Of a stretch of 64,000 bases of DNA, positions 42,922 through 52,571 are shown in pieces; the stretch's first letter is position 1; each line of letters starts with the position of its first letter. This stretch comes from DATJGR01 sp041739525. GTDB lineage: Bacteria; Pseudomonadota; Gammaproteobacteria; Pseudomonadales; Azotimanducaceae. The notes under the pieces were generated by a model. The model was given only the letters and a program-made list of their open reading frames with translations, had not been told where the DNA came from and ran no database searches. The translations under genes were made by a program, and so were the position numbers. The stretch is taken from positions 10,883 to 74,882 of the forward strand of contig JBGSNQ010000112.1 in assembly GCA_041739525.1 (NCBI GenBank), given 5' to 3'.

Positions 42922-43369
42922 GGCCGGCCAGCCGTTCGAGCGCACGCAGAATGCGCGGCTGCGCGCCGCAGCGGCACAGGTGATCGTCCAACGCTTCACG
43001 GATCTCTGCGCCCGACGGCGCGGCAGTGCGATCGAACAACGCTTTCGCAGCCATGAGAATTCCGGACAGACAGTAACCGCACTGCGCCGCGTTCTCACCG
43101 AGCAGTGCGCTCTGCACCGGGTGCAGAACGGCGTCGCGCTCTAGCCCTTCCAACGTTTCAATCCGGCGCCCCTTGAACGACTCGGTGAGCGCCACGCAAG
43201 ACAACACCGGCTCGCCGTCCGCGAGCACCTTGCACGCACCGCACTGCTCCAGAGCGCAACCGAGCTTCACGCTCTTGAGGCCGAGCGTGTTACGCAGCGT
43301 GAAGATCAGCGGCACGCCATCGGGGATGTCGAGCGTATGTGGAGTGCCATTGACGATCAGGTCGACCAT
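42914..43369 (-). CDS. (2Fe-2S)-binding subunit of molybdenum hydroxylase
   Basis: A 151-residue iron-sulfur subunit. The N-terminal plant-type cluster has Cys in KLGCALEQCGACKVLADGEPVLSC-like order (GCALEQCGACK, VLSC). The C-terminal helical cluster domain has QCGYCLSGILM and LCRCGAQPRI. It passes electrons from the molybdenum site of the large subunit. The start ATG is at 43369. It is first in the two-gene unit and its stop overlaps the downstream ATG. Confidence 0.93.
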   Translation of the reverse strand: MVDLIVNGTPHTLDIPDGVPLIFTLRNTLGLKSVKLGCALEQCGACKVLADGEPVLSCVALTESFKGRRIETLEGLERDAVLHPVQSALLGENAAQCGYCLSGILMAAKALFDRTAAPSGAEIREALDDHLCRCGAQPRILRALERLAGHG

Positions 43370-43478
43370 TGTCGTAAGCCGTGCGGGGTTTGCGTTTGCG
43401 GCTGCGGTGCTTTCCGGACAACCTACACACGCGTGTTGCGCCGCGCCAGACGCGGCTCCTTCGAATACGGGAAACGAT

Positions 43479-45731
43479 ATGAAGTTCGCCAGAGGTCCCC
43501 TTCAACGAACCAAGCAGCGAATTCCCGAACGGTGGCGACGCCCGATTACCGTAGATCCGATCGCATGGAACGGCGCGGCCACCGCGCTGAGCATCGTCGG
43601 CTGGTTCCTCGCGATCACCACTGCGCTACAGCTCGCGCTGACGCATTTCGCGTGGGAGCGAGCGCTCGGGGTCGGCGCGGCAATCGGTTTAGCGGTGGTC
43701 GGCGCTCTGCTCGCGCTGTTGCTCGTGCGCCTGCTTCGCCGCGGACCGCTCAGATTCTGGTGGAGTGTGCTTCTGACCGCCGCGATTCTCACGATCGCCT
43801 ACGGTCTGGTGGTATCGCCGAAGGGTTTCGCCGCGACACTGGCTGCGGTAATCGCATCGGCGGCGCTGCTCGGCGGCGGCGCTGCGATGTTGCGCGCAAA
43901 GGGATACACACGACTGCGCGCAGCGACAACCGCAATCGGTGCGCTCGGCGCGCTCGCACTGACGGTCGCGTATCTTTCGCCCGGTTGGGGTCAGCCCACG
44001 ACGCTGGCCTGGTCGCCGCAGAGTGTCGCCGCGTTGGAACTTCCGAACCCCGGCGTAGCGGGGCCCCTCACGGTCGAAACGCTGAGCTACGGCGGCGGCA
44101 AGGACCTGCACCGTAAGGCGTTTGGCGTCGATGCGGCCCTCATCAGCGAAACGGTGGACGGCTCGCACCTGATCGACGGCTGGTCCGGACTTTCGGGTTG
44201 GGCGCGCACGCAGTACTGGGGGTTCGACGCCAAGCAGTTACCCCTGCAGGGTCGCGTCTGGTTCCCGAAAGGCGACGGTCCTTTTCCGCTGGTGCTGATG
44301 GTGCACGGCAATCACGACATGGAGGATTTCTCCGACCCCGGCTATGCCTATCTGGGAGAGTTGTTCGCGAGCCGCGGCATCATCGCGGTGTCGGTAGACG
44401 AGAATTTCCTCAACAGTTCCTTTGCCGATCTGTTGGGTGGTTTCAAAGGCGGGCTCGAGAAGGAGAACGATGCACGCGCATGGATGCTGCTCGAACACCT
44501 GCGACTCTGGCGACAGTGGAATCGGGATCCGCAAAACCGTTTTCACGGCAAAGTGGACCTCGACCGCGTCGCGTTGATCGGTCACTCGCGCGGCGGCGAA
44601 GCGGTGGCGATCGCGGCACTGTTCAATCGTCTACCGTTCTATCCCGACGACTCGCGCGTGGTGTTCGACTATGGATTCAACCTGCGCGGTGTCATCGCGA
44701 TTGCACCGTCGGACGAGCAGTACGAACCGCGCAGCCAGGCCACCGAGTTCGACGACATCAGCTACCTCGTCATTCAGGGCAGCAGAGACGGCGACGTGCA
44801 GTCATACATGGGCTCCGCACAATATTCCCGCGTCGGGTTCGACGAATGCGACACGTGCTTCAAAGCCGGCCTCTATCTGCTCGATGCAAACCACGGGCAG
44901 TTCAACACGAGCTGGGGGCGCAACGATTTGAGCGATGTCTGGGGACGCGCACTGAACCTCGTAACGATCATGGACCCAGACGCACAGCGCAACGTGGCGA
45001 AGGTGTTGTTCGGCGCATTTCTGGAAGTCGTGCTGAACGATCGCGGTGAGTATCGGGCGTTTCTCGAAACCCCCGCATCGGGTCGCGCGTGGCTCGGCCA
45101 GAACGTGCAGTTCGTGAACGAATACTCGGCGGCAGACGAAACGCCGATTGCGAATTTCGACGAAGACGCCGATCTGACCACCGGCTCTATACCGGGTGTG
45201 CAGATCTCCGGCACCGGTCTCGCGCGCTGGTACGAAACGCAGCTGCCGCTGAAGTGGAACGACCTCGCCACCGAATCGGCCGCAATCGGCTGGCATCGCA
45301 CCGACGACGCAAAACCGCCGGAGCTGCGCATCGATCTCGATGCAACACCCGACCTCGACAGGCAGCTCAGTTTCAGCCTCGCAATGTCGGACAAGAGCCC
45401 GCTCGAGGAAGATGCCGATTGGAAGATGCCCGACTCGATCGACTTCCACGTGGTGCTGACGGATCGCAACGGCCGCGAAGCGTCGATTGCGCTGTCGAGC
45501 CTGCAACTACTCTACAAGCCGATCGAGGTGACCACCCGCAAACTCGCGTTCCTCGACACAGTCGACCCGTCGGAACCGATTTTCCAGCGCTACGCCATTC
45601 CGCTGCAGAGCATCGAGGGTATCGACGGCCGGAACATTGCGACCATGCGTTTTCGCTTCGACGCGACACCTGCCGGATTGATCTATCTGGACGACGTCGC
45701 GATGGCGCGCGATCCGTTAGCGGGCGGCTAA
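43479..45731 (+). CDS. Membrane-anchored alpha/beta hydrolase of unknown substrate
   Basis: A 750-residue protein from the ATG at 43479. Residues about 30-170 carry about four or five hydrophobic segments (ALSIVGWFLAITTALQLAL, AIGLAVVGALLALLLVRL, VLLTAAILTIAYGLVV, TTAIGALGALALTVAYL). A hydrolase domain follows: LMVHGNHDMED, nucleophile in LIGHSRGGEAVA, and a His in DANHGQFNTSWG. The last 170 residues resemble a carbohydrate-binding-like beta domain. I did not recognise a named family for the full chain. An extracytoplasmic esterase or lipase role is plausible but not proven. It converges with marC, overlapping 15 bases. Confidence 0.8.
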   Translation: MKFARGPLQRTKQRIPERWRRPITVDPIAWNGAATALSIVGWFLAITTALQLALTHFAWERALGVGAAIGLAVVGALLALLLVRLLRRGPLRFWWSVLLTAAILTIAYGLVVSPKGFAATLAAVIASAALLGGGAAMLRAKGYTRLRAATTAIGALGALALTVAYLSPGWGQPTTLAWSPQSVAALELPNPGVAGPLTVETLSYGGGKDLHRKAFGVDAALISETVDGSHLIDGWSGLSGWARTQYWGFDAKQLPLQGRVWFPKGDGPFPLVLMVHGNHDMEDFSDPGYAYLGELFASRGIIAVSVDENFLNSSFADLLGGFKGGLEKENDARAWMLLEHLRLWRQWNRDPQNRFHGKVDLDRVALIGHSRGGEAVAIAALFNRLPFYPDDSRVVFDYGFNLRGVIAIAPSDEQYEPRSQATEFDDISYLVIQGSRDGDVQSYMGSAQYSRVGFDECDTCFKAGLYLLDANHGQFNTSWGRNDLSDVWGRALNLVTIMDPDAQRNVAKVLFGAFLEVVLNDRGEYRAFLETPASGRAWLGQNVQFVNEYSAADETPIANFDEDADLTTGSIPGVQISGTGLARWYETQLPLKWNDLATESAAIGWHRTDDAKPPELRIDLDATPDLDRQLSFSLAMSDKSPLEEDADWKMPDSIDFHVVLTDRNGREASIALSSLQLLYKPIEVTTRKLAFLDTVDPSEPIFQRYAIPLQSIEGIDGRNIATMRFRFDATPAGLIYLDDVAMARDPLAGG

Positions 45732-46322
45732 CCCCGCAACGAACTGCGCCACGCCGTCGGAGAACATCTGCACGGCGAGCAATACAAGCAACATGCCCAT
45801 CAGACGTTCGAGCGCCTTCACACCTCTGTCGCCGAGCGCCTTCATCAACCACGGCGAACACGCCAGGATGGCAGTGGCGGCGACCCACGCGAGCACGAGC
45901 GCGAGACACCACTCCCACACGCGTTCCGGATGTCGCGACGACTGCAGCAGCAGAATCGCGATGGTCGAGGGGCCCGCCACTAACGGCATGGCAAGGGGGA
46001 CGATGAACGGATCCACTACCTCTTCGTCTTCCGCCCCGGCTGGCCGCGGGAAGATCATCCGCAGCGCGATGATGAACAACAGAATGCCGCCGGAGAGACT
46101 CAACGTCGGCTGCGTCAACCCCATGAACTGCATCACCGGGTTACCAACGAACAGGAACAGCAGCAGGATGGCCAGAGCAATCGTCAGTTCGCGCGCGACG
46201 ATACGCGAACGGGTACGGGCATCGAACCGCGCGAGCACGGCGTTGAAAACCGGAATATTGCCGAGAGGATCCATGACGAAGAACAGCGTCACGGCAACGG
46301 CGAGGATGTCGGGATAGTTCAT
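45717..46322 (-). CDS. MarC family integral membrane protein
   Basis: A 201-residue protein with about six membrane helices. FFVMDPLGNIPVF near the N-terminus and PLAMPLVAGPSTIAILLL in the middle are the family signatures. MarC proteins sit in the inner membrane; they were once linked to multiple antibiotic resistance but the function is unproven. The 3' end overlaps the convergent alpha/beta hydrolase gene by 15 bases. Confidence 0.93.
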   Translation of the reverse strand: MNYPDILAVAVTLFFVMDPLGNIPVFNAVLARFDARTRSRIVARELTIALAILLLFLFVGNPVMQFMGLTQPTLSLSGGILLFIIALRMIFPRPAGAEDEEVVDPFIVPLAMPLVAGPSTIAILLLQSSRHPERVWEWCLALVLAWVAATAILACSPWLMKALGDRGVKALERLMGMLLVLLAVQMFSDGVAQFVAGLAAR

Positions 46323-46403
46323 GCGCTCAGCAGCATACAGGCCCTTTGCAGGGTCGGCCTACCCGACTGAACACGGCCGGAAGTCGATCGCCACGACTCC
46401 TCT

Positions 46404-48689
46404 TCAGTCGCCTCGGACTGCAGCGCGTGTGACGGCCACATCGTGCAGGCCGGGCTCGGACACCTTCAGCACGAAGGAATGGCGAAAGACGATGACAGTT
46501 CCATATGACGACGCCGACTCGTGCTGCAGGCCGACCTCAGTGGCCTCCGCGCTCTGACCAAGGCGCACGAAATGACGGAGAGAACAGCTGCTCATCTCGC
46601 GCAGGGCGAGAGCGAATTGTTCAGGAGCTCCGATCGGGTCCTGTGTAACGCGCAACCCCACGCGACGTGCCCAACCGATGAGATTGCGCGCAATGGTGGA
46701 CGAGCGAAGCCCCGCATCGACCTCGTTGGCCAGACTTGGATCCAGCTTGATCCGGGTCAGCGGCATTTGTTCCAGCAACGCGAGCGACGAGTAGCTCTTT
46801 CCGAAATCGTTCAGCGCAATACCAAGACCAAGTGCGTGTAACTGTAGTAACACCTCCCCAACCCGTGTCTTGATGTCTCGCAATGCCGCATCCGTGATGC
46901 CGATCTCGATGCACTGCGGTGGCAGCCGATACTCATCCAACAACGCCCTTAGTCGCGCTACGAAGTTCGGCTCGGTGAGTTGTGCGGGAGGAACGTCCAT
47001 CGAGATACGAACCTGCGGCCACGCCCCTTGATGCCATCGCGACGCCATTTCCACCGCCGATCGCAGCGCCCACTCGCAGATGGGCAGAATCGTGTCCGGC
47101 TCCTCCGGCAGCGCGAAAATTTCCCCTCTTGCTCCGAGTCCGGCCACGGCGTCGCGCCTGGAAACGCGCGCGACCACTGATTCGACTTCGAGCGTATCGG
47201 GATTCAATTCGGGTTGTAGAGCGAGCGCGAGTGCATCGTCCCCCAACATGCGCAGCAGATCTTCGCTGCACGGTGCCTGGTGCGGATCCTGGTGCGGATC
47301 AGTCCTGGCCGCGGTGTTCGCAAGCCGTGTCTTCGCGGGCGCTCTCTTCGGCGCAGGTCGGTCGACATCGTCAAAAGACACCGAGATGCGGCTGCCCTCC
47401 TGCGGCGACTCGATCTGTTCGATGTCGTCGGGCGGACCCGTCAGCAGCTTCTCGGAGTGATGCGATAGCGGTTCAAGCTGAGCGAGCGTCTGCTCGGCAT
47501 GCGTCAGCCGCTCGGCCACTCGATCGCACGCAATCGCGATCGAATCGGTTTCAACAGTGCCGACTTCCGTTGTCGACGATCGTGCACGCCGGCGCCGCTC
47601 TCCCCCAACCACCGCCAACACGACGAGCAACAACGCAATTGCTCCGGTGACCCATCCGCCTACGAGGCCGCCTCCATCCACTCCTTCACGCCGCGGTGGC
47701 GGTACCGGCGGCGTCTCGATTGCGGCGTCGAGCACGATAGCGGTCGACGCGGGTTCCGGCACCGAGGCGGGCAGTTGTGCCTGGTGCTCCTGCGATGGGG
47801 ATTCGGTGCGAACGAATCGGGATACGAGTTCGATGGGGCGCTTCAGTCGAGATCCCAGGTCGGCGAAACGGGTCGCCATGACGCTTTGATGCACATCCGA
47901 CCTCTGCAGCTTCGTCCGTGTGTCGGCAAGCGAAGCGAGATCTTCGAGCATCCTTCCGAACCACACGCGGCCTTGCGATTTCGTTAGTTCGGATCGGTCG
48001 CCCTCGAGCGTTGCCTCGATAGCCTGTTCGCCCGCCGCAAGAGCGTCCAATACGCCATCGAGTTCGCTTCCGCGCGCGTCGAGACGTTCCGAACGACGGC
48101 GCAACTCCGCAAGCTCGGCCTTCAGCGCAATCAACGAGTCGCGCGCGAACACACGCCCGAACAACATCCACGCCTCGTCTATCGCGTCCCGAGTGCGCGC
48201 CGTCATGGCTCGAACCCGATTGGAGTAGTCGACGAGCAGTTCGCGTTGGTCGTCGGCGGCGATCACCAACCGCTTGCCGGCGCCGTCGAATTCGTCAATG
48301 TCCTTCGACGCCCTCGAACGATCCGCTTCGTCGGTGGCATTTCGGATGCTCTCCAGAAACGCCCGACCGGCGCGCGTCACCTGGTGCGACGCCGCCTGAA
48401 AGCGCGCAACTGACTCGGCATCCGACTTTTGAATCCTGTTCCGAACAGCAACGTTGTAACCGTCGAGCGCGGCGCGAAACGCATCGAATCTCGCACGCGG
48501 TTGTTGAGCGTCGACTCCCGTCACCGTGATCGCGGGTGGTGGCACCGGGGCCGATTCCGCCGCTCCCACGACGGCCGGAGCTACATTCATGGCCGGATCC
48601 GCTGCGCCCGTCTCCGGCGCAACACCGATCACACCGGCAAGCGTCACGACGGCGATTATCGAAGCGTTTCCAATCCGGGCTGTGGTCAT
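46404..48689 (-). CDS. Membrane protein with degenerate EAL domain
   Basis: A 761-residue protein from the ATG at 48689, which follows AGAGG. A signal-like segment (IAVVTLAGVIGVAPETGA) is followed by a long helical region, about residues 60-290, likely periplasmic. One membrane helix (TGAIALLLVVLAVVG) lies around residue 345-365, then a linker, then an EAL fold from about 490. The EAL motifs are altered: no EXLXR, DDFG reads NDFG, AEGVE reads TQDPIG, but IKLD is kept. It is probably a c-di-GMP receptor or partner protein rather than an enzyme. Confidence 0.78.
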   Translation of the reverse strand: MTTARIGNASIIAVVTLAGVIGVAPETGAADPAMNVAPAVVGAAESAPVPPPAITVTGVDAQQPRARFDAFRAALDGYNVAVRNRIQKSDAESVARFQAASHQVTRAGRAFLESIRNATDEADRSRASKDIDEFDGAGKRLVIAADDQRELLVDYSNRVRAMTARTRDAIDEAWMLFGRVFARDSLIALKAELAELRRRSERLDARGSELDGVLDALAAGEQAIEATLEGDRSELTKSQGRVWFGRMLEDLASLADTRTKLQRSDVHQSVMATRFADLGSRLKRPIELVSRFVRTESPSQEHQAQLPASVPEPASTAIVLDAAIETPPVPPPRREGVDGGGLVGGWVTGAIALLLVVLAVVGGERRRRARSSTTEVGTVETDSIAIACDRVAERLTHAEQTLAQLEPLSHHSEKLLTGPPDDIEQIESPQEGSRISVSFDDVDRPAPKRAPAKTRLANTAARTDPHQDPHQAPCSEDLLRMLGDDALALALQPELNPDTLEVESVVARVSRRDAVAGLGARGEIFALPEEPDTILPICEWALRSAVEMASRWHQGAWPQVRISMDVPPAQLTEPNFVARLRALLDEYRLPPQCIEIGITDAALRDIKTRVGEVLLQLHALGLGIALNDFGKSYSSLALLEQMPLTRIKLDPSLANEVDAGLRSSTIARNLIGWARRVGLRVTQDPIGAPEQFALALREMSSCSLRHFVRLGQSAEATEVGLQHESASSYGTVIVFRHSFVLKVSEPGLHDVAVTRAAVRGD

Positions 48690-48772
48690 CGCAACCTCTC
48701 GTACCGACATTGCGACGCTGTCACCGAAGAATGCAAGCGGCGTCGGTTGTGACCTGGCGACCCGCCGTCAGA

Positions 48773-50647
48773 TCACACGACCGTGGCAACAACCTCTTCG
48801 AACGCTGCGACGCGCGGTTCGAGCCGATCGATCGTGCTGCGCCAGAACGCCGGTCCTTCCAGCGCAGTATCGAGATGCTGTCGCGCCAGTTGCTCGGCAG
48901 TCATCCGACCGGTGTCGCGCAGCAGCGTGACATAACGCGGATAGAAGTCCGCATCGCCGTTTGAGCGCCGCAGATACACTCCCATGCTGAAGAGAAATCC
49001 GAACAGATAAGGGAAGTTGTAGAACGACAATCCGGAAATGAAGAAGTGCAACTTCGACGCCCAGAACATGGGATCCGGCTCGGAACAGGATTCGCCGTAC
49101 CAGTCCTGCCACGCCTGGCTCATTAACGCTTCGAGCTCCGCTGCCCGCAGCGGGCGCTCTTCGCGCCGTTCATAGAACGCTTTCTCGAAACTGAAGCGCG
49201 CCGGAATGTTCAGCATGAATGCCGAAATCGCGGTCATCTCCTCCCACATAATCTGGAAGCGTTCGTGCGGCGTATTCGCGCGCGCGAGCAGCGCGTCGCG
49301 AACGGCCGTCTCGCCGAACGTGCTCGCCGTTTCCGCCAACGACATGCCATAGCTGCGCTGGCTGTCTGGCAGATCGCGCATGACCCACGAATGGAATGCA
49401 TGCCCGAGTTCGTGCGCCAGCGTGATGATGTCGGACGTGGTGCCGTGGTACGTCATATAGACGCGCGGCGTGCGCGATTTCTCGAAACCGGTGCAGTACG
49501 CACCCGGTCTTTTTCGCGAACTCACCGTTCCCTCGATCCAGCGGTTGCGCTGCATCATCCGAACGAACTCTTCCATTTCGGGATTTACGCTGCCGTATGC
49601 CTGCGCAATCAATGCAACAGCATCGTCGAACGGCATCGGACGCTCGTCGATTCCCAACGGTGGTGCCGGGGCGCGCATGTCCCACGGACCAATCTGCTCA
49701 CGGCCCGTTGCGCGGGCCATCGCCCGTGTTGCCCTGCGCGCGAGCGGGCGCGACTCGAGCGTCACTTCCAACAACGTGTCCAGGGTGCGGCGGCTGATCC
49801 GGTTCATGTGTACGGGTGCGTCGAGGAAATGCACCGGCCGCACCTTCGAGCGTTTGCGATTCAGTTCGAGGCGCCAACCGGCAATCGCGTTGACCGCGGC
49901 TGCACAGGATTCTTCGTGCGTACGCCAGGCGTCGTTGATGCCGTGCCATGCGTCTCTGCGGGTGTGCACGTCCGACTTCTGCAACATCCCGGCCGCCTCG
50001 GCCATTCCCATCGTCTTCAATTCGTTGCCGACTTGAACGTTGCACGTCATGGTGGACGACAACTGACTGTACATCCGGCCCCACGCGTGGATGCCGTCCT
50101 GCGCCAGCCCACTCACGAGATTCTCTTCTGCCAGACTCAACAGTTCGTGGCGTCGCTGACGACCATGCCGAACGGAGAACGCCGACACTGCGACCGATGG
50201 GTCGGCCAGATACGCCTCGACGACGTCGTCAGGTACGAGATCGAGAATCTCGGACCACGGTTCCAGCAGTTCGCCGTAGCGCTTCTGGAACTTCTGGAGT
50301 CGCCCTTGCAGCACTTGCGCCAACTCGTCCTGCGCGTCGACGGACAGCAGGCAGTTCGCATACGTGAGTGGATTGCTGAGTAACGGCCCCGCTTGTTCGG
50401 ACAGTCGGAACACTTCCTGCGCGGTTGCCACCACCGTTTGCGCCGATGCGACGTCGAGTGACGATGCGTCGGGCAGCGCCGCGACGAGCGTGGGGTTCAA
50501 CGCCTCGATGCGATCGAGCAGTCCGGTGAGCGCGCGTAAATCGTCCGTGAGTGCGTTGCAGTCCGGACTCGTGTATTCGCTCGCCAGGTCCCAACTCGGC
50601 CCTTGAACCTCGTGCTCGTCGAGTGATCGTGTTGCGCTTCGGGGCAT
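48773..50647 (-). CDS. M3 family oligoendopeptidase
   Basis: A 624-residue zinc metallopeptidase of the M3 family (PepF/oligopeptidase F-like). The zinc motif HELGH is at residues 412-416 in LAHELGHAFHSW, with the distal glutamate expected in LAETASTFGE, and the C-terminal part reads KLHFFISGLSFYNFPYLFG. It hydrolyses short peptides in the cytoplasm. The start is the ATG at 50647. It is divergent from the quinone reductase-like gene. Confidence 0.92.
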   Translation of the reverse strand: MPRSATRSLDEHEVQGPSWDLASEYTSPDCNALTDDLRALTGLLDRIEALNPTLVAALPDASSLDVASAQTVVATAQEVFRLSEQAGPLLSNPLTYANCLLSVDAQDELAQVLQGRLQKFQKRYGELLEPWSEILDLVPDDVVEAYLADPSVAVSAFSVRHGRQRRHELLSLAEENLVSGLAQDGIHAWGRMYSQLSSTMTCNVQVGNELKTMGMAEAAGMLQKSDVHTRRDAWHGINDAWRTHEESCAAAVNAIAGWRLELNRKRSKVRPVHFLDAPVHMNRISRRTLDTLLEVTLESRPLARRATRAMARATGREQIGPWDMRAPAPPLGIDERPMPFDDAVALIAQAYGSVNPEMEEFVRMMQRNRWIEGTVSSRKRPGAYCTGFEKSRTPRVYMTYHGTTSDIITLAHELGHAFHSWVMRDLPDSQRSYGMSLAETASTFGETAVRDALLARANTPHERFQIMWEEMTAISAFMLNIPARFSFEKAFYERREERPLRAAELEALMSQAWQDWYGESCSEPDPMFWASKLHFFISGLSFYNFPYLFGFLFSMGVYLRRSNGDADFYPRYVTLLRDTGRMTAEQLARQHLDTALEGPAFWRSTIDRLEPRVAAFEEVVATVV

Positions 50648-50738
50648 TTGCGTATCCTGTTTGCCAGCCGACGCGCGAGTCGGCTAACGTTGCCAACCCC
50701 GCAACCGTTCAGGCGCGGAATCAAATGGAAGAAGTCAA

Positions 50739-51701
50739 ATGAAGGCCGCAGTCTACTATGAAAACGGCGCACCTCAGGTGTTCCGTTACGAGGACGTCGC
50801 CGATCCGACGTGCGACGCGAACGGTATCGTCATCGACGTGAAAGCCGTAAGCATCGAAGGTGGCGATGTGCTGAATCGCGCCGGCGGTGCACTGGTAACG
50901 AAGCCACACGTCGTCGGTTATCAAGCCGCCGGCGTCGTGCGCGAAGTCGGTACGAACGTCACCGGTTTCAAAGTGGGCGATCACGCCGTAACCGTCAGTG
51001 CATTCGGCAGCCACGCTGCACGACGCGCCGTCAACGCGGCAACCGCATGGAAAGTACCGAAGGACGCCGACATCGTGCTGGCCGCGTGCGTGCCGATTCC
51101 GTTCGGCACCGCCGACGATTGCCTGTTCGAGTTCGGTCGGCTGCAGAAAGGCGAATCGGTGCTGATTCAAGGCGGCGCCGGCGGTGTCGGTCTGGCTGCG
51201 ATTCAACTCGCAAAACGCGCCGGCGCGCGCGTGTTCGCAACCGCGTCTTCGGATGCGAAGCTCGATCGGCTGCGCGACTTCGGCATGGATGAAGGCATCA
51301 ACTACGCGAAAGGCGATCTCGCAGCCGCGGTGATGCGCGCCACCGACAATCGCGGCGTGAATCTGGTGGTCGATCCGGTCGGCGGCGACGTGCTCGCGCA
51401 AAGCCTGAAGATCATCGGTTATCGCGGCCGCGTGGTTACCGTGGGCAACGCCAGCCGCGGCGAACGCAACTACGATATTCAATCGCTGCTCGGCCAGAAT
51501 CAGTCCGTCACCGGTGTGTTTCTCGGCGCCGAGATCACCACGCCCCGCGTGCGGCAGATGATCGAAAATCACGTGAAGGACGTGGCATCCGGCGCGCTGA
51601 AGATGGTCGTCGACAAGCAGTTTCCGTTGCGCGACGCAGCGGCGGCTCACGCTTACATCGAAGGCCGCAGCGCTTTCGGTCGTGTCGTGCTGATTCCCTG
51701 A
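50739..51701 (+). CDS. Quinone oxidoreductase-like zinc-independent MDR protein
   Basis: A 320-residue medium-chain dehydrogenase/reductase. The N-terminal catalytic domain lacks the zinc-binding Cys set, and the Rossmann region has LIQGGAGGVGLAAIQLAKRAGARV and VDPVGGD, as in NADPH:quinone reductases. It probably reduces a quinone or enone with NADPH. It heads a plus-strand run with methyltransferase, carboxyltransferase and tandem GFA genes at gaps of 17-29 bases. Confidence 0.9.
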   Translation: MKAAVYYENGAPQVFRYEDVADPTCDANGIVIDVKAVSIEGGDVLNRAGGALVTKPHVVGYQAAGVVREVGTNVTGFKVGDHAVTVSAFGSHAARRAVNAATAWKVPKDADIVLAACVPIPFGTADDCLFEFGRLQKGESVLIQGGAGGVGLAAIQLAKRAGARVFATASSDAKLDRLRDFGMDEGINYAKGDLAAAVMRATDNRGVNLVVDPVGGDVLAQSLKIIGYRGRVVTVGNASRGERNYDIQSLLGQNQSVTGVFLGAEITTPRVRQMIENHVKDVASGALKMVVDKQFPLRDAAAAHAYIEGRSAFGRVVLIP

Positions 51702-51718
51702 ATTCATAGAGGCTCGAA

Positions 51719-52552
51719 ATGCAAACGAAGAAAGGCAACGAGGAGCAGATCGAATACTGGAACGGCGACGCCGGCGCCACGTGGACGAAGCGACAAGACC
51801 GTATGGACGCGATGCTCGCGCCGATCGGCGATGCAACGCTCGATCGGTGTCCGGTCAACGCGGGCGACAAGGTGCTCGACGTCGGCTGCGGTTGCGGCGA
51901 TACGACGCTGCGTTTCGCCGCGCGTGGTGCCATCGCAACCGGCGTGGACATTTCCAAACCGATGCTCGCGCGAGCTCGCGAACGTGCGGCCGCGAAGGGT
52001 CTCACCGCCACGTTCACCCTCGCCGACGCCGCAGAGGCGCGTTTCGACACCGAATACGATCTGCTGTTCTCGCGTTTTGGCGTGATGTTCTTCAGCGACC
52101 CCACCGCCGCGTTCACGAATCTGCATCGCGCCCTGCGCGCGTCGGCCAGGCTGTGTTTCGTCTGCTGGCAACCGCCGAAGCTCAACCCATGGATTTCGGT
52201 GCCGTTCTCAGTCGCGCAGCCATTCCTGCCGCCGCAGCCCACGCTCGAACCGCGCGCACCAGGTCCGTTCGCATTCGCCGAGCCCGACTACGTGCGCCAG
52301 ATTCTCACCGGCGCCGGCTTCAAGTCGATATCGATCGATCCGTTTACCACGACGCTCACCATCGGCAGCAACCTCGATACGGCGCTCGAACAGATCTGCG
52401 AAGTCGGCCCCTTGAGCCGCTCGTTGGCGGGTGTCGAGTCGTCGCTCCGCTCTCGCGTGATCGCTGCGGTGCGCGAACAGTTGCAGGCGAACCTGACGAG
52501 TGCCGGCGTTTCGCTCGGCGCTGCGTGCTGGATCGTGCAGGCGGCAGCGTAG
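51719..52552 (+). CDS. Class I SAM-dependent methyltransferase
   Basis: A 277-residue methyltransferase with a normal Rossmann fold. VLDVGCGCGDTTLRFA is motif I for S-adenosylmethionine and FTLADAAEARF is the next acidic region. The C-terminal half may shape a small-molecule pocket (FKSISIDPF). The acceptor is not known. The start has an upstream GAGG element, and the gene lies 17 bases after the quinone reductase-like gene. Confidence 0.9.
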   Translation: MQTKKGNEEQIEYWNGDAGATWTKRQDRMDAMLAPIGDATLDRCPVNAGDKVLDVGCGCGDTTLRFAARGAIATGVDISKPMLARARERAAAKGLTATFTLADAAEARFDTEYDLLFSRFGVMFFSDPTAAFTNLHRALRASARLCFVCWQPPKLNPWISVPFSVAQPFLPPQPTLEPRAPGPFAFAEPDYVRQILTGAGFKSISIDPFTTTLTIGSNLDTALEQICEVGPLSRSLAGVESSLRSRVIAAVREQLQANLTSAGVSLGAACWIVQAAA

Positions 52553-52571
52553 CGATGAGTCGCGGTAGATC

